DNA of 64,000 bases, taken from contig NW_008805071.1 in NCBI RefSeq assembly GCF_000004825.1, forward strand, positions 868,001 to 932,000, in the 5' to 3' direction. Below are positions 1 to 11,888 of this stretch, piece after piece. Origin of the DNA: Heterostelium album PN500. Taxonomy: Eukaryota; Evosea; Eumycetozoa; Acytosteliales; Acytosteliaceae. Position numbers and translations under genes: made by a program. Below the pieces are notes generated by a model. The model searched no databases. It was not told the DNA's origin and saw only the letters and a list, made by a program, of their open reading frames with translations. The stretch's first letter is position 1; every line of letters starts with the position of its first letter.

Positions 1-66
1 AACTAGACAGGCAAGAAGGTTCCCATTTTATCATCTATTAAATTTTGAACTTTTTTGAATTCATAG

Positions 67-194
67 AACACGAGAAATACATTGATTACCAATACCTATC
101 GCTTAACTCAATGACTGTAGATAAATTAACTGATCACCTCCAGCAACGACAACAACATCAACTACAACATCAAAATCATTTGTTATCTGAATAA
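67..194 (+). CDS. 3' end of an unidentified gene (partial)
   Basis: The last coding stretch of a plus-strand gene that enters from the left edge. The frame is open from base 42 and ends at TAA 192-194. An acceptor-like TAG just before base 67 suggests the terminal exon starts there. The tail is Gln/His-rich (QQRQQHQLQHQNH), as is common in dictyostelid low-complexity C-termini. No domain is visible and I do not recognise the product. It converges on BRX1, about 140 bases away. The exon start is uncertain because bases 1-66 carry stops in this frame and no clean GT donor. Confidence 0.4.
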
Positions 195-332
195 TAATTG
201 TTAGATCGCTAGATTTCTATAAATATACTTATTATCATCTCAATTATTAAAAGTTATAATAACTGGTTTTGTTTTTTTTTTTTTTGTGCTTTGTTTCTAT
301 TGATAGCTTATTTTATTAGACAAATATTAATT

Positions 333-1483
333 CTATTGTTCAAGTCCGTGATAGTCTTCATCAAATAATCTTTCAACTTCAGATGGCTCAATAAATGCGC
401 TGTTATGTCTTTCTTCTGAAACCTTTCTAGATTGAATTTTCTTGACATACTTGTTTGCTTTTAATGTCTTTTGGTTCATACGATTCTAAAAGTTAAAAGT
501 AAAGTAAAGGTTGATTAATAATTAATTGATGAATAGATTGATTGATTTGATTTGATTAAAAACATACATCATTTGGTGAAACAAACTCTGGATTACTATA
601 TAATACTTGACCACCGAAACCACCAGAGAAAATCTTTGAAATGTGGAGAATCATTCTTGGACCGATCTCAGTGAGAAGACGCTCTTGTTTCTTGAACTCG
701 TGGTCGGAGATCTGGTAGTTACGGAACCAAATACGACCGTCTTGATAAAAGAATGCGAATACATGATCAAAGAATGGCTTACTCTTTACGTGTCCCTTTG
801 GAGTACTGAAGATCTGTGTCAACAACTCCTTTGCCAACTGAAGGTGTGGTTGTCCATCGAATGTTGCATCGAAATGTAAAAATGGTCTACTTCCTTTCAA
901 ACAATTACCTGTCATTTGTAATTCTTCCAATGTATGAACTACATATTTGATAATAATAATAAAAATTAAATAAATTATAAATTATAAATTGTTTTAATAT
1001 TAATATCTCAAAATAATAATCGAAAACTTAACTTTTGAAAAAAATTTACTTACCATTTGAAACACCGAATTTGATGGTTGGACCTAGTGGTGTCTTGGCC
1101 ATCCAGAGATAGAGATCGGTATGCTTACGAGAGTCAAAGAGAATGGCATAGTTGCAACTCTTCATCTCACAGGACTCGTTGATGAGTGAGAGTGACTTAC
1201 GATCGTCCAACTTTGACTCCTTCTTGGAGTGTGGGATGAGATCCAAGAGGTCACCCATAAGATGTCTATTCTTTGGACTGATACCACGTGTAGACATAAC
1301 GAGAACACGCTTCTTTATAAATATACTATCATCTTCCTTAACTTGTGGTGTAGTTGCTGCAGCAACTCTGCTTGTACTCTTATTATTTTCATTCTTTTGT
1401 TTCTTTACACTTTTATTATTGTTTTCATTTTTCTCTCTTTTTGAATCCTCTTCGGCAATCTTTCTTTTTATTGATTCTTTCAT
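333..1483 (-). CDS. brx1: Ribosome biogenesis protein BRX1 (Brix domain)
   Basis: Three exons on the minus strand: 1483-1054, 938-568 and 485-333, with GTAAGT and GTATGT donors and TAG acceptors. The phases join to a 317-residue protein. The N-terminus is Lys/Glu/Asn-rich and basic. The Brix domain follows, with the family signatures STRGISPKNRHLMGDLLDL, LPHSKKESK-like, DLYLWMAKTPLGPTIKF, TGNCLKGSRPFLHFD, SKPFFDHVFAF, and FGGQVLYSNPEFVSPND spanning the exon 2 to 3 join. In yeast and animals BRX1 is a nucleolar factor for 60S subunit maturation. The C-terminal tail (MNQKTLKANKYVKKIQSRK onward) is basic. The assignment rests on strong motif agreement across the whole domain. Confidence 0.95.
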
Positions 1484-1768
1484 TCTCTAATAATATATAA
1501 ATAATATAAATTTTTAATATAATAAAAAAAAATAATAATTTTAGTTATTTATTATCAAAAAAAAGAGTCGTTCGTCAAAATAAAAATAAAAAAAGAAAAA
1601 AATTAAAAATAATAAAAAAAAAAAAAGGAAAAAACGAAATTTTGGATGAGACATTGATTGTGTGGGTGTCAAGTGTGCATGATTTTTTGAACTGATTTTG
1701 AACATGATAAACTAATTGATTTGATCAGTTTGATTATTTTTTTTTTTAATTAAATATATTATATAAAG

Positions 1769-2176
1769 ATGTCTGTAGGTATATATATATATATATATTT
1801 GAATATTTTAGTTATGAGAACTATGATTTAACTAATATTTGTTTAAATTTGAAATAATACAATGATAATATATATTAGTTTAAAAAGTTCATTCCATTGT
1901 TGGATCGTGTTTTAGTTGAACGTTTGTCTGGACCAACACAAACAGCAGGTGGTATTTTGTTTGCCACAAAGCAAGGGACCATCAAATCACGCTCGTGTCA
2001 TCTCTGTTGGTACAGGTGCATACAAACCAGACGGAACATTCACTGGAACCATCGTACAAGCCGGTGACACCGTTTTGATTTCACCAAATGCCAAGACACA
2101 AGTCATCCCAATCGAAGATAAAACCTACTATTTACTCAATGAACACGATATAATGGGAATCATCGAGAATAAATAA
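1769..2176 (+). CDS. hspE: Mitochondrial 10-kDa chaperonin (HSP10/GroES) with an apparent frameshift
   Basis: The co-chaperonin lid of HSP60, which caps the mitochondrial folding chamber. Exon 1 is only six bases (ATGTCT, 1769-1774). The intron is 1775-1878 and exon 2 runs 1879-2176. Recognisable GroES blocks are KKFIPLLDRVLVERL, the mobile-loop region, NHARVISVGTGAY, AGDTVLI and the C-terminal YLLNEHDIMGII. The frame of the first block ends in a GGT GGT ATT TTG run, and the rest of the protein continues one base later (extra T at about 1960). Without that base the join reads GGILLPQSKGP, exactly as expected for the family, giving about 100 residues. Because both sides are well conserved, I favour a sequencing or assembly error over a true pseudogene. 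Confidence 0.85.
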
Positions 2177-3216
2177 ATAGATCTACAATATATAAATACA
2201 ACAAAAATAAAAAAGCAATATAACTAAAAAAATGGAAACAGAGAAATCTTTTTTTAATAGATAGATAATTGGCAGAGGCAAAAACATCATTTTGGAAGAG
2301 AACAACATCAATAGCTATTCCAATGTAGATTTCATGTGATTCTCAATAAGAATATTCAATCCCATTAATTTACCTATTGTTGATACATCTTTTGAATTTA
2401 TGAGTCAGTGTTTGATTAATTAAATATTCTGAAGTCTTGAAGTAGCAGCAGGCATGAATCGGAGTTTAGAATTCCAATTTGGTATTAATAAGTGTCAACA
2501 TTTTTCAAATTTTAGTATATTTAAAATATTAATACTCTTTGGCATTCTAGATTCTTTTTTCTTTTCTACCTCTTTCTTTTTTATTTTGAAAATGATTATC
2601 TAGACGAAAAAAAAAAGTTAACTACTGGAAATCTAATCTATAAAACAAGTCTTACACCTTGGGCTTCAGATCATGCAAGATTAATTATCTCATCCACTCT
2701 CTATTCTTTTTGTGAGACCATTATCTTTTCTAGATTCGATAGAGTTCAAAAACCTGAGAAGGGTAAAATAGATTTTGGTTTGACTTCATGGTTGTCATTT
2801 GTAGTTAGTGATCCCATTTAAATGCTCTTGAAATGTAAAGGGTATGTCGACTCAAGCTATGGAGACAAATTAGATTGAAAAGAAAAAGATACATTTGTAG
2901 TATACTATTTAAATCATATAATACTTGTAACAATAAAAATAATATACAGTTTAATAAAAAATCAATAGAGAGTGAAATTCTTGCATGGTCTGAAGCACAA
3001 AGATGTAAGTTTGTTATATTTTATATTAGATTAACTTATTCCACAATAATAGTTTAGTGCACAATATATATGTTTTTTTAGATTTAAATTATATCTGTAG
3101 TATAATTCAATTTGTTTGTTTTTTATTTTTCAATAAACATAAACTATATGTTCAGAGTCATGACTATAGTGTTAGTTACAAAATTTAATAATCATTAACA
3201 ATAAATAATATTCCTA
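2177..3216 (+). other. Intergenic, 1.0 kb, with an unexplained open stretch
   Basis: AT-rich spacer between HSP10 and the small peptide gene. On the plus strand, roughly 2600-2820 stays open for about 70 codons and is less AT-rich than its surroundings (it contains KTSLTPWASDHARLI and FGLTSWLSFVVSDPI). It has no start codon in a good position and no flanking exons that I can join, so it may be a decayed gene fragment. I see no RNA gene here. Confidence 0.35.
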
Positions 3217-3402
3217 ATGAAGTATCAAAACTTAGTATTTACGTTAGTTGCTCTTTTACTGTCTGCCACGATAGCTATCTCCTATACAGACACAATTGGC
3301 CCACCATTTTATAACTGTGAGGAATTCTGTCAAAGAATGTGCTTCCAAAAGCCAACCATTGAAGAAGCAAGACTCTGTATGTCAAGATGTTTTTGTGCTT
3401 AA
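3217..3402 (+). CDS. Small secreted cysteine-rich peptide (61 aa)
   Basis: An intronless 61-residue ORF preceded by an AT-rich leader. Residues 1 to about 22 form a clear signal peptide (basic MKYQ, then a hydrophobic LVALLLSATIAIS core). The mature peptide of about 38 residues has six cysteines in the order C-x3-C-x3-C-x10-C-x3-C-x-C, ending CFCA. This spacing would suit two short helices linked by disulfides (a CxxxC...CxxxC hairpin), as seen in several unrelated defence or signalling peptides. I do not recognise the family. Function is unknown; an extracellular peptide is the only inference the sequence supports. It stands alone between HSP10 and EMC7. Confidence 0.7.
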   Translation: MKYQNLVFTLVALLLSATIAISYTDTIGPPFYNCEEFCQRMCFQKPTIEEARLCMSRCFCA

Positions 3403-3816
3403 GTTCAAGACCTTCAATAAATTGAAGAAATACTCTTCATTTTCAAAACATGTTTTGACAAATTTGACCTAACAGTGTAAATACATGCTACTGATAGTAA
3501 ACCATATTAAACTTTGATAAAAAAATATTAATTAAAACTCTTTGTTTGAAATGAGCTATCATGATGGACATTGAAGTTCAAAAAACAATATATATTGTAA
3601 TACAAATATTTTTATAAATTATTTCAAAATATTGATTATTTGGTTATACTATAACAGTTGAGATCAGGTATACAATTTATTTATTTACTAATTCTAATTT
3701 ATATAAACCTTTATTTTTGTAAGAATAATTAGTTTTTTGTATGTAAAAAAATAGTTTTTGAACATAAAAACTGTTAGATTAAATTTTTTGTTAAACAATT
3801 TTATTTTTAAAAGAAA
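3403..3816. other. Intergenic, nothing recognised
   Basis: AT-rich spacer with no ORF, RNA gene or repeat that I can support. It carries the presumed promoter of EMC7 at its right end. Confidence 0.5.
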
Positions 3817-4794
3817 ATGAAAGGATATATATATATAAGCAGTATAGTAGTATTATTTTTGATAACAATAGATGTTTCATATCAATCTACTTTTATAAAT
3901 AAATTAGATGGTAAACTATCATTTGGTGTCAATAAAGAATGTAAGTTATCTATCTATCTATAAGAAAACGATATTGATCATGATTATTAACTCATTTTAT
4001 TCAATATTGTTAATTAAAGATTTAGATGCCATAAAGTTAGATAATATAAGATTGAGATTGATAGATAATGTAGATGAAAATAATATTGTTGAGCAAATAC
4101 CAAATGTCGATGGTCAATTCTCTTTGTAGGTTTCATTCATTCATTCATTCACCTGTACTATTTTTGTTGTGTAATCTTTATAGTGAGTCAATTAACGTCG
4201 ATATGATGTTATAAAATTGATTAGATTGCAACAGCAAGCAACAAGTAACTAATATTAATAATAATTCTAATATGAATATTTATAAATACTACTACTACTA
4301 CCAGTGTTAATATTCCGACAGGATCATATATTTTAGATGTAGACAGTAAAGATTATGTTTTCAGACAAATGAAGGTCGACGTAAGCAAACAACGTCAAGT
4401 TAGAGTTAGAAATGATAATGATACAGTAGTACAATCACCAATCACCATGAAACCAGTAGGACTACCCTTTTTCTTTGAGAAACACGCACCCTTTAGTATT
4501 TGGGGTCTTTTCAAATCACCAATGATCATTATGATGGGTATCACTGGTATTCTAATCGTTGTTATGCCAATGATGACCAATGCAATCGAAAGTATGTATT
4601 ATTAATAATACCAACAATAACAAATATATAACTAACTAATCAAAATTTGATTATTATTTAAAAAATCATCAGATGACGAAGAAACTAAAGAAGCATTTAA
4701 ACAAAGTGGACCAGAGTTAATTCAAAGTGTTCCAGATTGGCCAACTCTCAGTATTACAAAGTCATCAGGTTCGCCACCACTTAAAGATAAATGA
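3817..4794 (+). CDS. emc7: ER membrane protein complex subunit 7 (EMC7)
   Basis: Four exons (3817-3940, 4020-4125, 4305-4591, 4673-4794) whose phases give a 212-residue protein. It starts with a signal sequence (IVVLFLITIDVS). A lumenal beta-sandwich domain follows, with IPNVDGQFSF, then NIPTGSYILDVDSKDYVF and VDVSKQRQVRVR, then the EMC7 hallmark MKPVGLPFFFEKHAPFSIWG. A single transmembrane helix (SPMIIMMGITGILIVVMPMM) and an acidic cytosolic tail end the protein. EMC7 is a peripheral lumenal-facing part of the EMC insertase, which places tail-anchored and multipass proteins in the ER membrane. The second donor is GTAGGT rather than GTAAGT, the same variant used in the HSP10 gene. Confidence 0.9.
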
Positions 4795-5125
4795 AATAAA
4801 TGATAAATAATAATAGTTACAATAATAATAATATCAAATCATAACAATAATTTTTCATTTGTTATCAATATTTAATATTGTTTGATGTTCACAGTCAGTT
4901 CCAATCAAGCCGACCTTTGATGTCCACACCAAACTTTGAAAATTCAACAATACGAAAGAAAATGAAAAATTTTTGAATTTTTTTGATGAGAGAAACAACA
5001 TGATCGCCAAAGCTGACTTGTAATGTTTTCTTTTAAACCTATTTGACTAATTAATTAAGATTAGATTACTTTAAAGTATATTCTTATAGTCTAAATATAT
5101 AATATATATATAAATATAATAAATA
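4795..5125. other. Intergenic, possible minus-strand coding remnant
   Basis: Mostly AT-rich. On the minus strand about 5020-4890 reads without a stop for some 40 codons (it includes KFGVDIKGRLDWN before a TGA) and is richer in G+C than its flanks. There is no start or partner exon, so no gene is called. Confidence 0.3.
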
Positions 5126-5593
5126 ATGTCAGAATATAGACAGAAATCTGTTATGCTCAAGCCTGTGGTATGTTTTAAGTAGATAAAGATAAATATAGGA
5201 GATTTCTTATATATTTTATCGTTTACTCATTTTAAGATTATTAATTAACTAATCAAAACTATATATATCTTATGTAGAGCTTGATATTTAAGTTCCTAAC
5301 ACAAAAGTCAGTTGTACAAATCATGTTATTCGAACAAACAGATCTTAGAATTGAAGGTGTTATTATTGTATGTTCATATTGATATCATTTTAAACAAAAG
5401 AAAGAAATGAACTAGTTTTACTAATCTATAGATTCATTTATCATATTTATAGGGTCTTGATGAATATATGAACTTAGTATTAGATAATGCATTTGAAATT
5501 TCAATGAAAAAGAAAACAAGAAAACCTCTGGGACAGATATTACTTAAAGGTGATAATATTACATTAGTCTATGATGTTAAAGGATCAGCTTAA
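5126..5593 (+). CDS. snrpE: Small nuclear ribonucleoprotein E (SmE)
   Basis: Three exons (5126-5167, 5278-5367, 5453-5593) encode 90 residues, the usual size for SmE. The two Sm motifs are present: Sm1 in [20 protein letters not shown] through [20 protein letters not shown], and Sm2 in [17 protein letters not shown]. SmE is one of the seven proteins of the Sm ring that assembles on U1, U2, U4 and U5 snRNAs in spliceosome formation. Introns interrupt just before the Sm fold and inside Sm1. The identification is firm because [17 protein letters not shown] followed by the LLKGDNITL block is specific to SmE among the Sm paralogues. Confidence 0.95.
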
Positions 5594-6191
5594 GAAATAC
5601 ATTTAAAAAAAAAGAAAAAAAGAAATGAAATATCACAATAATAATAATTAGAACAATACTTTACTATTCATTTACAACAAATGACCGAATCAATGAATAG
5701 AATCAATCAATCAAATACTTAAATCGATCGATCAATCGATCAAACAATCAATCAATCAATCAATCAGTCAATCAAATGAACAACCTATCTTTCTACCTCT
5801 AACCTATCAATCAATTCACTTACATCCCTTCCTTAAAACAAAAAAAACCAAATATATAACAACAAAATACAACACTACAATCAATACAACTCTTAAATAA
5901 TAATAGTTCAACTTAAAGTTAATTATATTATCTATTATAAATATAATATAAATAATATTAACTTGGTATCTCTAATAAAATTCTGTAATTAATTTATCAA
6001 ATAAATATATAAAACTTTGTTTTAATAATATATTTGTTATTACGCTATATTTGTTTATTAACTTTTAAATAATAAACATTTAAAAGGTTATAGTTTTTAA
6101 TATTGTTTTGTTTTTAGATAATATATATTATATTGTTTATTGTTACTGGTATAGTTTTTCTTTTTTTTTTTATTTATTTTGGTTATTTAAT
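5594..6191. other. Intergenic between convergent genes, with an ATCA microsatellite
   Basis: Separates the convergent SmE and eIF3h genes. About 5690-5800 is a degenerate (ATCA)n/(ATCG)n simple repeat. The rest is A and T tracts. Nothing else is recognised. Confidence 0.6.
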
Positions 6192-7175
6192 TTATTTGTT
6201 TGTCAATTCTCTGTAGAGAGATAATTTTGTCAGACTACCTCCACAAAATGATGAAAGTTGATCGCAATAGTTGTTGATTTGGTTGGTGAGCAATAAACTG
6301 GTGACCTTTGATGGTGCGTGCAATGGTTTGTTGACCATGGAAGCGACGTGAGCGGCAATCTCTTCTTCTTCGACCTTTTGTCCTTCCAATGTCTTCTTTT
6401 GAATGAAAGAGTTACGAATGAACTGTTGTTGTTGGTATTGACGTTGGTAGTTGGCAACCTTGCTAACCTCCTGTGAGAGCGAGTCGACGCAGTCGGTCAT
6501 ACCCTCGACGACCTTCTCCAAGTAAAGATTGTTACCGATGTTCAAACGGTCGAAATTCGAGATGGAATCGTCACGCAACTCGTAGAGCAATGCGTTGATG
6601 AGCTGTGCGTTGTGGATACGGATGGGAATCTGCTCAAAGATGTCGGCGAACGAGAGTGCAGCGTTGTCCATACGCTCACGGCTGTACGGGTGGTTACGGA
6701 ACAACTCCATAAAGGTGGTGGTCAATCGGTAGCAACGCAACGAGAGTGTTCCTTGTGCGGTCTTGATTGGATCGTACACGAGCAACACACACTTCTGGTT
6801 GATTGCCGATTGATATTTGTATTGTGTTTCGATGACCGATTCGTTGAAGAACGAATTCAAGTAGGTTGGGGTGTACCAACCGACTGTGTTTGAATCGATA
6901 TTGACCTCACGCAAGAAACGCATCATCTCCAACTGATACTCTGCGATGCCACCCTCGTTGAGATCGTCCTCTTGGTCACGCAAGTTTGGGAATGGGAAGC
7001 AACTGCTCACCTCCAAGCTGGTGCCAATATCGATACCCAACAACTGTCCTGGTACCAACTCTGGCAAGTACTCTTTGCAGTTCTTGATGATCTTCATGAC
7101 GACGATACCATCGATTTGTACGACATCCAACTTTGGATTGTTGAAATCTGCTTCGATTTGTTGATCTATATTCAT
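6192..7175 (-). CDS. eif3H: Eukaryotic translation initiation factor 3 subunit H
   Basis: A single-exon gene of 327 residues. The N-terminal MPN domain (about residues 18-150) starts VVQIDGIVVMKIIKNCKEYLP and contains ELVPGQLLGIDIG and SSCFPFPN. The metal-binding JAMM residues (E and HxH) are absent, as in known eIF3h, which is a structural MPN- subunit. The middle carries VGWYTPTYLNSFFN and VLLVYDPIKTAQGTLSLRCYRL, followed by the helical C-terminal region. eIF3h belongs to the octameric core of eIF3, with eIF3f as its MPN partner, and assists scanning and re-initiation. Upstream lies a 600-base AT-rich interval shared with the divergent MKT1-like gene, so the two promoters probably sit back to back. 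Confidence 0.95.
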   Translation of the reverse strand: MNIDQQIEADFNNPKLDVVQIDGIVVMKIIKNCKEYLPELVPGQLLGIDIGTSLEVSSCFPFPNLRDQEDDLNEGGIAEYQLEMMRFLREVNIDSNTVGWYTPTYLNSFFNESVIETQYKYQSAINQKCVLLVYDPIKTAQGTLSLRCYRLTTTFMELFRNHPYSRERMDNAALSFADIFEQIPIRIHNAQLINALLYELRDDSISNFDRLNIGNNLYLEKVVEGMTDCVDSLSQEVSKVANYQRQYQQQQFIRNSFIQKKTLEGQKVEEEEIAAHVASMVNKPLHAPSKVTSLLLTNQINNYCDQLSSFCGGSLTKLSLYRELTNK

Positions 7176-7771
7176 CTTTTTTTTTGATTTATGTGTGATT
7201 CGTTATCGATCGATCTTTATCTATCTATCTATAAAAAATAACAAATATATATAATATATAAATCTAAAATAAAATCAAATTGAATTAATTTTGATTTATT
7301 TATTATTTCTCAGTCTAGAATTGTCTTGGGGGTGTGTAGACTCGCTAAAAAAAAAGCTGAAGTTGTTTTGAAAAAAAAAAATAGAAAAATGAAAAAAAAA
7401 AGCCCGTTTTTTATGATCAAAAAAAAATACAATAAAAATAAATAAATTGTTAATTTATATAATAATCATAATTTGAAGTGCAAAAAAAAATATATTAATA
7501 TATCAATTAATCAATCATCACCATCATAATCACTATCATCACCTTATTGTTTAATTAATTAACATTTTATAAAAACTAAAAAAAAAAGTAAAATAATAAT
7601 AATAGATATATAATAAATATAATATATAGACATTAGATCAGATTAGAATATATTTTTTTAGATATTTGATCATATTATTTTTTAGTTTAAACACAATTGA
7701 TCAATTCTTTTTTGTTTTTTTGTTAAAAAAAAAAAAAAAACAAACAGTAATATATAAATAGATAAACAAAC
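7176..7771. other. Divergent promoter region, eIF3h / MKT1-like
   Basis: About 600 bases of A/T tracts between two genes that diverge. Long T and A runs around 7680-7740 precede the MKT1-like start, as is common at dictyostelid transcription starts. No defined operator is seen. Confidence 0.4.
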
Positions 7772-10702
7772 ATGCCTTTAAATAGAACTATTGTTGGTAT
7801 GTATATTTGCAATTGGGTTGAATAATCTAATAATATCTAATATATAGTTATGTTGTAATAATGTTATGTTTAATCTAGATTTCATCGAGAAATCACATCT
7901 TAAAACATCAAAGATATCACTGCTCAATGACTATCGTATTGGTATAGATGCAATGCATTGGTGTCTACCGAAGCTACAACTAAAGGAACCATTCCAAATT
8001 ACAATGGGTGGTGCTCCTCTCACTTTATATAATGTAATTCAATCTGAATTAGATAAATTCAAGTATGTTGTTGTTGTTGTTGTTATTGTTGATTAAGAAT
8101 TGAATTGAAGCAATCATAATGATGATCATCATATTAACATATTGTAAAACTTACTTTATCACCTACCACCATTGTTATTGTGTAGAAATGCAAATATCAA
8201 TCCATTTTTTGTATTCTCTGGACTATCGATTATTAAAGACAGAAACAATCAATCGACACAAGCACATCAACGTGCAGGTCGTCTCAGCACTGCTTGGGAA
8301 GCATATTACAAAGCATCGTACCAAGCTGCCGAAAAACAATTCTCTGCTGAATCAGGTAAATATGAAACAACAATAATAGATAGTTTATTTCAAACTACTA
8401 CTACCATTACTCTTTTACTTATCTTACCTAATATTCAAATCATACACTACATACATATATAATCATAACAGAGAAAACATTATTATTACAATTCATTCCA
8501 TCGATTGTTGCATTTTTCAGACAGAACAATATCGAATGTTTCAAAGCACCATTCTGGGCAGCCGCACAACTAGCTCTATTCTCTGATCCCACTCAGAAGA
8601 ACTATCTCAATGCCGTTTGGGGTGGATACGATCTTTTATTATTTGGAGTATATCGTCTCATTGTTGATATTGATTTCGAGGTATGTTATGTTTGTTGTTT
8701 ATTTTTTGACTGTTATTTATTTATTTAAACATCCAATTGGATTATTTATAATATTAATATTTATTGTTATTGTTATTATTATTATTATAGAAAGGAGTAT
8801 TTGAATGGGTAGATTTGAAGATGGTTTTACAAGATTTACATTTGACACACGATCAATTTGTTGATGCCTGTTTATTGTCTGGATATGAGTTTTGTCCGAT
8901 TTTCAGAACTTTCCAAAATAACTTTAATAACTTGGTGCATTTCCGTGCCGCTTGCGATATGGTCAGACAATTCCAATCGGGTATCGCCGTCATCCAAGAT
9001 CACAGCTATCTCTTCAACACTGACAAGTACATGGAAGCATTCATGAAAACCAAATGTCTTCTTCGCAACCACATGGTCTACTACACCAACTGCAGTTGTG
9101 AACCATTATATAAAGATTTAACATATCAAGTGTAAGTAATATATTCATAATTCAAACAAACAAACAAACAAACAACGAAAATAACAAACTTTTTCTTATT
9201 AATTAATAACAGTAAACCAAGTGATTTAAATTCAATCTTTGGACCAAGACTTCCAAATGATCTCTATTTCTACCTTTCACAAAGTGTAGTCAGTCCTCAG
9301 GTTATTAATAATCTAATTAGTGGAGTGTTGTTTGAACCGTATCCAACTGCCGATTCCGAGGAGTACCGCAGAATGTTGGAGTATCTAAAGGAAATCAGAA
9401 CAAATACTCTTGGATTGTTGTCGTGCACTCTGAACGAGGAAATCAGTAACAAGTCCATTAGAAACATCCGTTGGTTCGAGCCAAAGGAAGAGGAGATTCA
9501 ACACTCAAAGAAACTGTCGACCGTCTTTGGCAAGCAGGCAAAACCATTCAATCTCACACCAGAGATGAAGCAAGTCATTCAATCACTAAGCGGTTCCACC
9601 ACTTTCCAAACTGTTGTCAAGTGTTTCGAAAATGCAGTCGCCGCTGCCGCCGCCGCCACCACCTCATCATCATCAACTCCCTCCACACCAACAACAACCA
9701 CCACCTCCTCGTCAACACCAACAACATCAACAACTTCCGCATCTACTTCACCATCCATCGTCAACTCTGATACTCATTCAAATGGTACTCCTAAAGAAAA
9801 TAGTCAAGTAAGTTCATTATTTCATTCAAAAATAATATTAGATTCTTATTAACAAATTTATCATATGATAGTTTAAGGAACCAAATGAAGCATCATTTTA
9901 TATTTATTATCAGACATTGGTATTGATGGGATATATCCAAGATGGAAAGCTTACAGTTTTTGGTAAATTGTTGGCCAACATTAAGAATTCCAAGTTTTTG
10001 GAGGAGATTATTTTGGTTATTGAGTTGATCAGATCACAATGTATCACCTCTGATAAATTGAATTTCCATCCAAAACCAACTTTTGAAGGTCCAGCTACCA
10101 ACGCATCCGCCGCATTACTCTCAAGAATACTTAGTATTTTACCTTCTACCTTGGATGTATGTATCTTTAGTGAGAAATCAAATCAACTACGTTTTAGTAC
10201 TAAATTACAATTCTTTTATCATTAATAGAATACACCATGGGGAGGACCAATCGATCATGACTTGATGGCATTCCATGAGATCTCTAGAACTCTCTACAAA
10301 TCGATTAGAAATCTTGTTGAGATTTCCGCTCTTTCCAATTTCCTTACACACAAGATCGTTTTGGAGCCATCAGAGTACTCTAGCTTCTCGAATAACCTGC
10401 CGTTCTTTGTCCAACCAAATGCCAGTATGGGATTGATGGCCAAGGGTATGATCCTTGAGGATTTGTTGATCGAAGACATGGAGTCGATCTTCCCCAACTG
10501 TATCTCCATCGAGAAGGATCTCGAGAGAGCCACTGACTTCCTCAATGAAGTCATGCAAATTGTAAAGACACTCCACACCGAATCACTCGTACAACAATCA
10601 CTCTACGACAATTTTGTCGAAGCAGAGTCCATTTGGAATAGAATCAGAAAAGATCAAATTGAAGACCTTGAAGAAACCAGACAACAACAACAACAACAAT
10701 AA
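7772..10702 (+). CDS. MKT1-like post-transcriptional regulator (XPG/FEN1-like fold)
   Basis: Eight exons (7772-7796, 7879-8062, 8186-8355, 8472-8680, 8791-9131, 9213-9807, 9872-10156, 10229-10702) give 760 residues with consistent phases. The N-terminus resembles the XPG N domain (RIGIDAMHWCLPKL), followed by NANINPFFVFSGLSI and an XPG-I-like segment (IECFKAPFWAAAQLALF, then AVWGGYDLLLFG). The nuclease acidic cluster is not evident, as in yeast Mkt1, which acts with Pbp1 in control of mRNA fate. MKT1 N- and C-terminal domains fill the rest, broken by a low-complexity Ala/Thr/Ser linker at about 9640-9780. The protein ends in a Gln run. Family assignment comes from overall domain order; the biological role here is inferred. 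Confidence 0.8.
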
Positions 10703-11888
10703 TAAGAATAATAGAATCAAAAGAAATATAAAACCACTTTCAAAAAAAAAAAAACAACAATCAACAAAAACACTTTGAATGATAAAGATATAACTAATTG
10801 ATAATACATAATAATAATAATAATCTCATTCATAATTCAACTAAAAAAAAAAAAAAAAAAAATTACCAACTTAATTATTACTAGGCAACTCTAATAACTA
10901 CTTACCTACCTAACTTGACAAAAGACATCTAATTATTGGATAACTTCAAATTACTAGATAGAATAAAGATCTTTTTATTCTAAATAATTAATATATTTGT
11001 AATTTAAGTAATGTTATTTTGTTTGTTAATCTTAACAGTTTCAATTAAATTCAACCGAAAATGGTCAATTCCAAATAACTATCCCCCTAAAGATAGAATA
11101 GTCACCTGTCACTCCCCATTTACTATTTTTTGTTAATCATTTAAATTATTATCAAATATAAATATATATTAATTTAATTTAAGTAAATTGCAATATTAAA
11201 AGATTAAAATGTTAATAAAAACCAAAAAGTTGGAAATTCACCACTATTTTTTTTATCATAAATTCTTTCAAAAATTAAAATTTTTTTGATTGACTACACA
11301 ATCAATAAAACCACATCAATCATAAACAGACTTACACACATACACACACAACACACACACACACTACTCAGGTATCATAAATATTTAAGATCGTTTAGGT
11401 TTTTTTTTAAAAGTGATAGTATTTTGTGTTTCTTGTTGACTGTAAAGATTTTTGGGCTTGTTCAAGTTGATCAATTTCATCAGCACTTTTATCTCATCAA
11501 TGTTTTGGTTGGATGATGAAATCCAACTATCTATTAGTTTGGAAAGAAAATGTCAACTCTAGAGTGTGTTTTAGGGCGTTTAAAACATGATCAATATCAT
11601 AAAGGATAAAAAGATTCAACTCAAGTTGAGTGATCCATCTAAAGTAGTAAGCACAATACGATACAAGCACCAAAAACTATTTTAATAATAATAGTGATGC
11701 CCTGAAAAGATAGAATAATCATAATTACTCTATCTTTATATTTTTTAAGAAGGAAAGGATGAAAAAGAATGTTTTCATCAATTGGAAGAGCAACAAACAA
11801 ACATATAAATATCAGCATCTATATTCATTATATTTATATATTTATTTATTTAATTGAAAAAATTCAAAAACTAAACTCTTAGAGAAAT
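10703..11888. other. Intergenic, 1.2 kb, with a CA microsatellite
   Basis: AT-rich spacer with poly(A) tracts near 10740 and 10840, and a (CA)n run at about 11331-11365. No supportable gene. The right end is the presumed promoter of the GMC oxidoreductase. Confidence 0.5.

Noticed and set aside
11286-11516. Plus-strand 76-codon ORF
   Set aside because: It spans a CA microsatellite and T tracts, with no coding-like composition.
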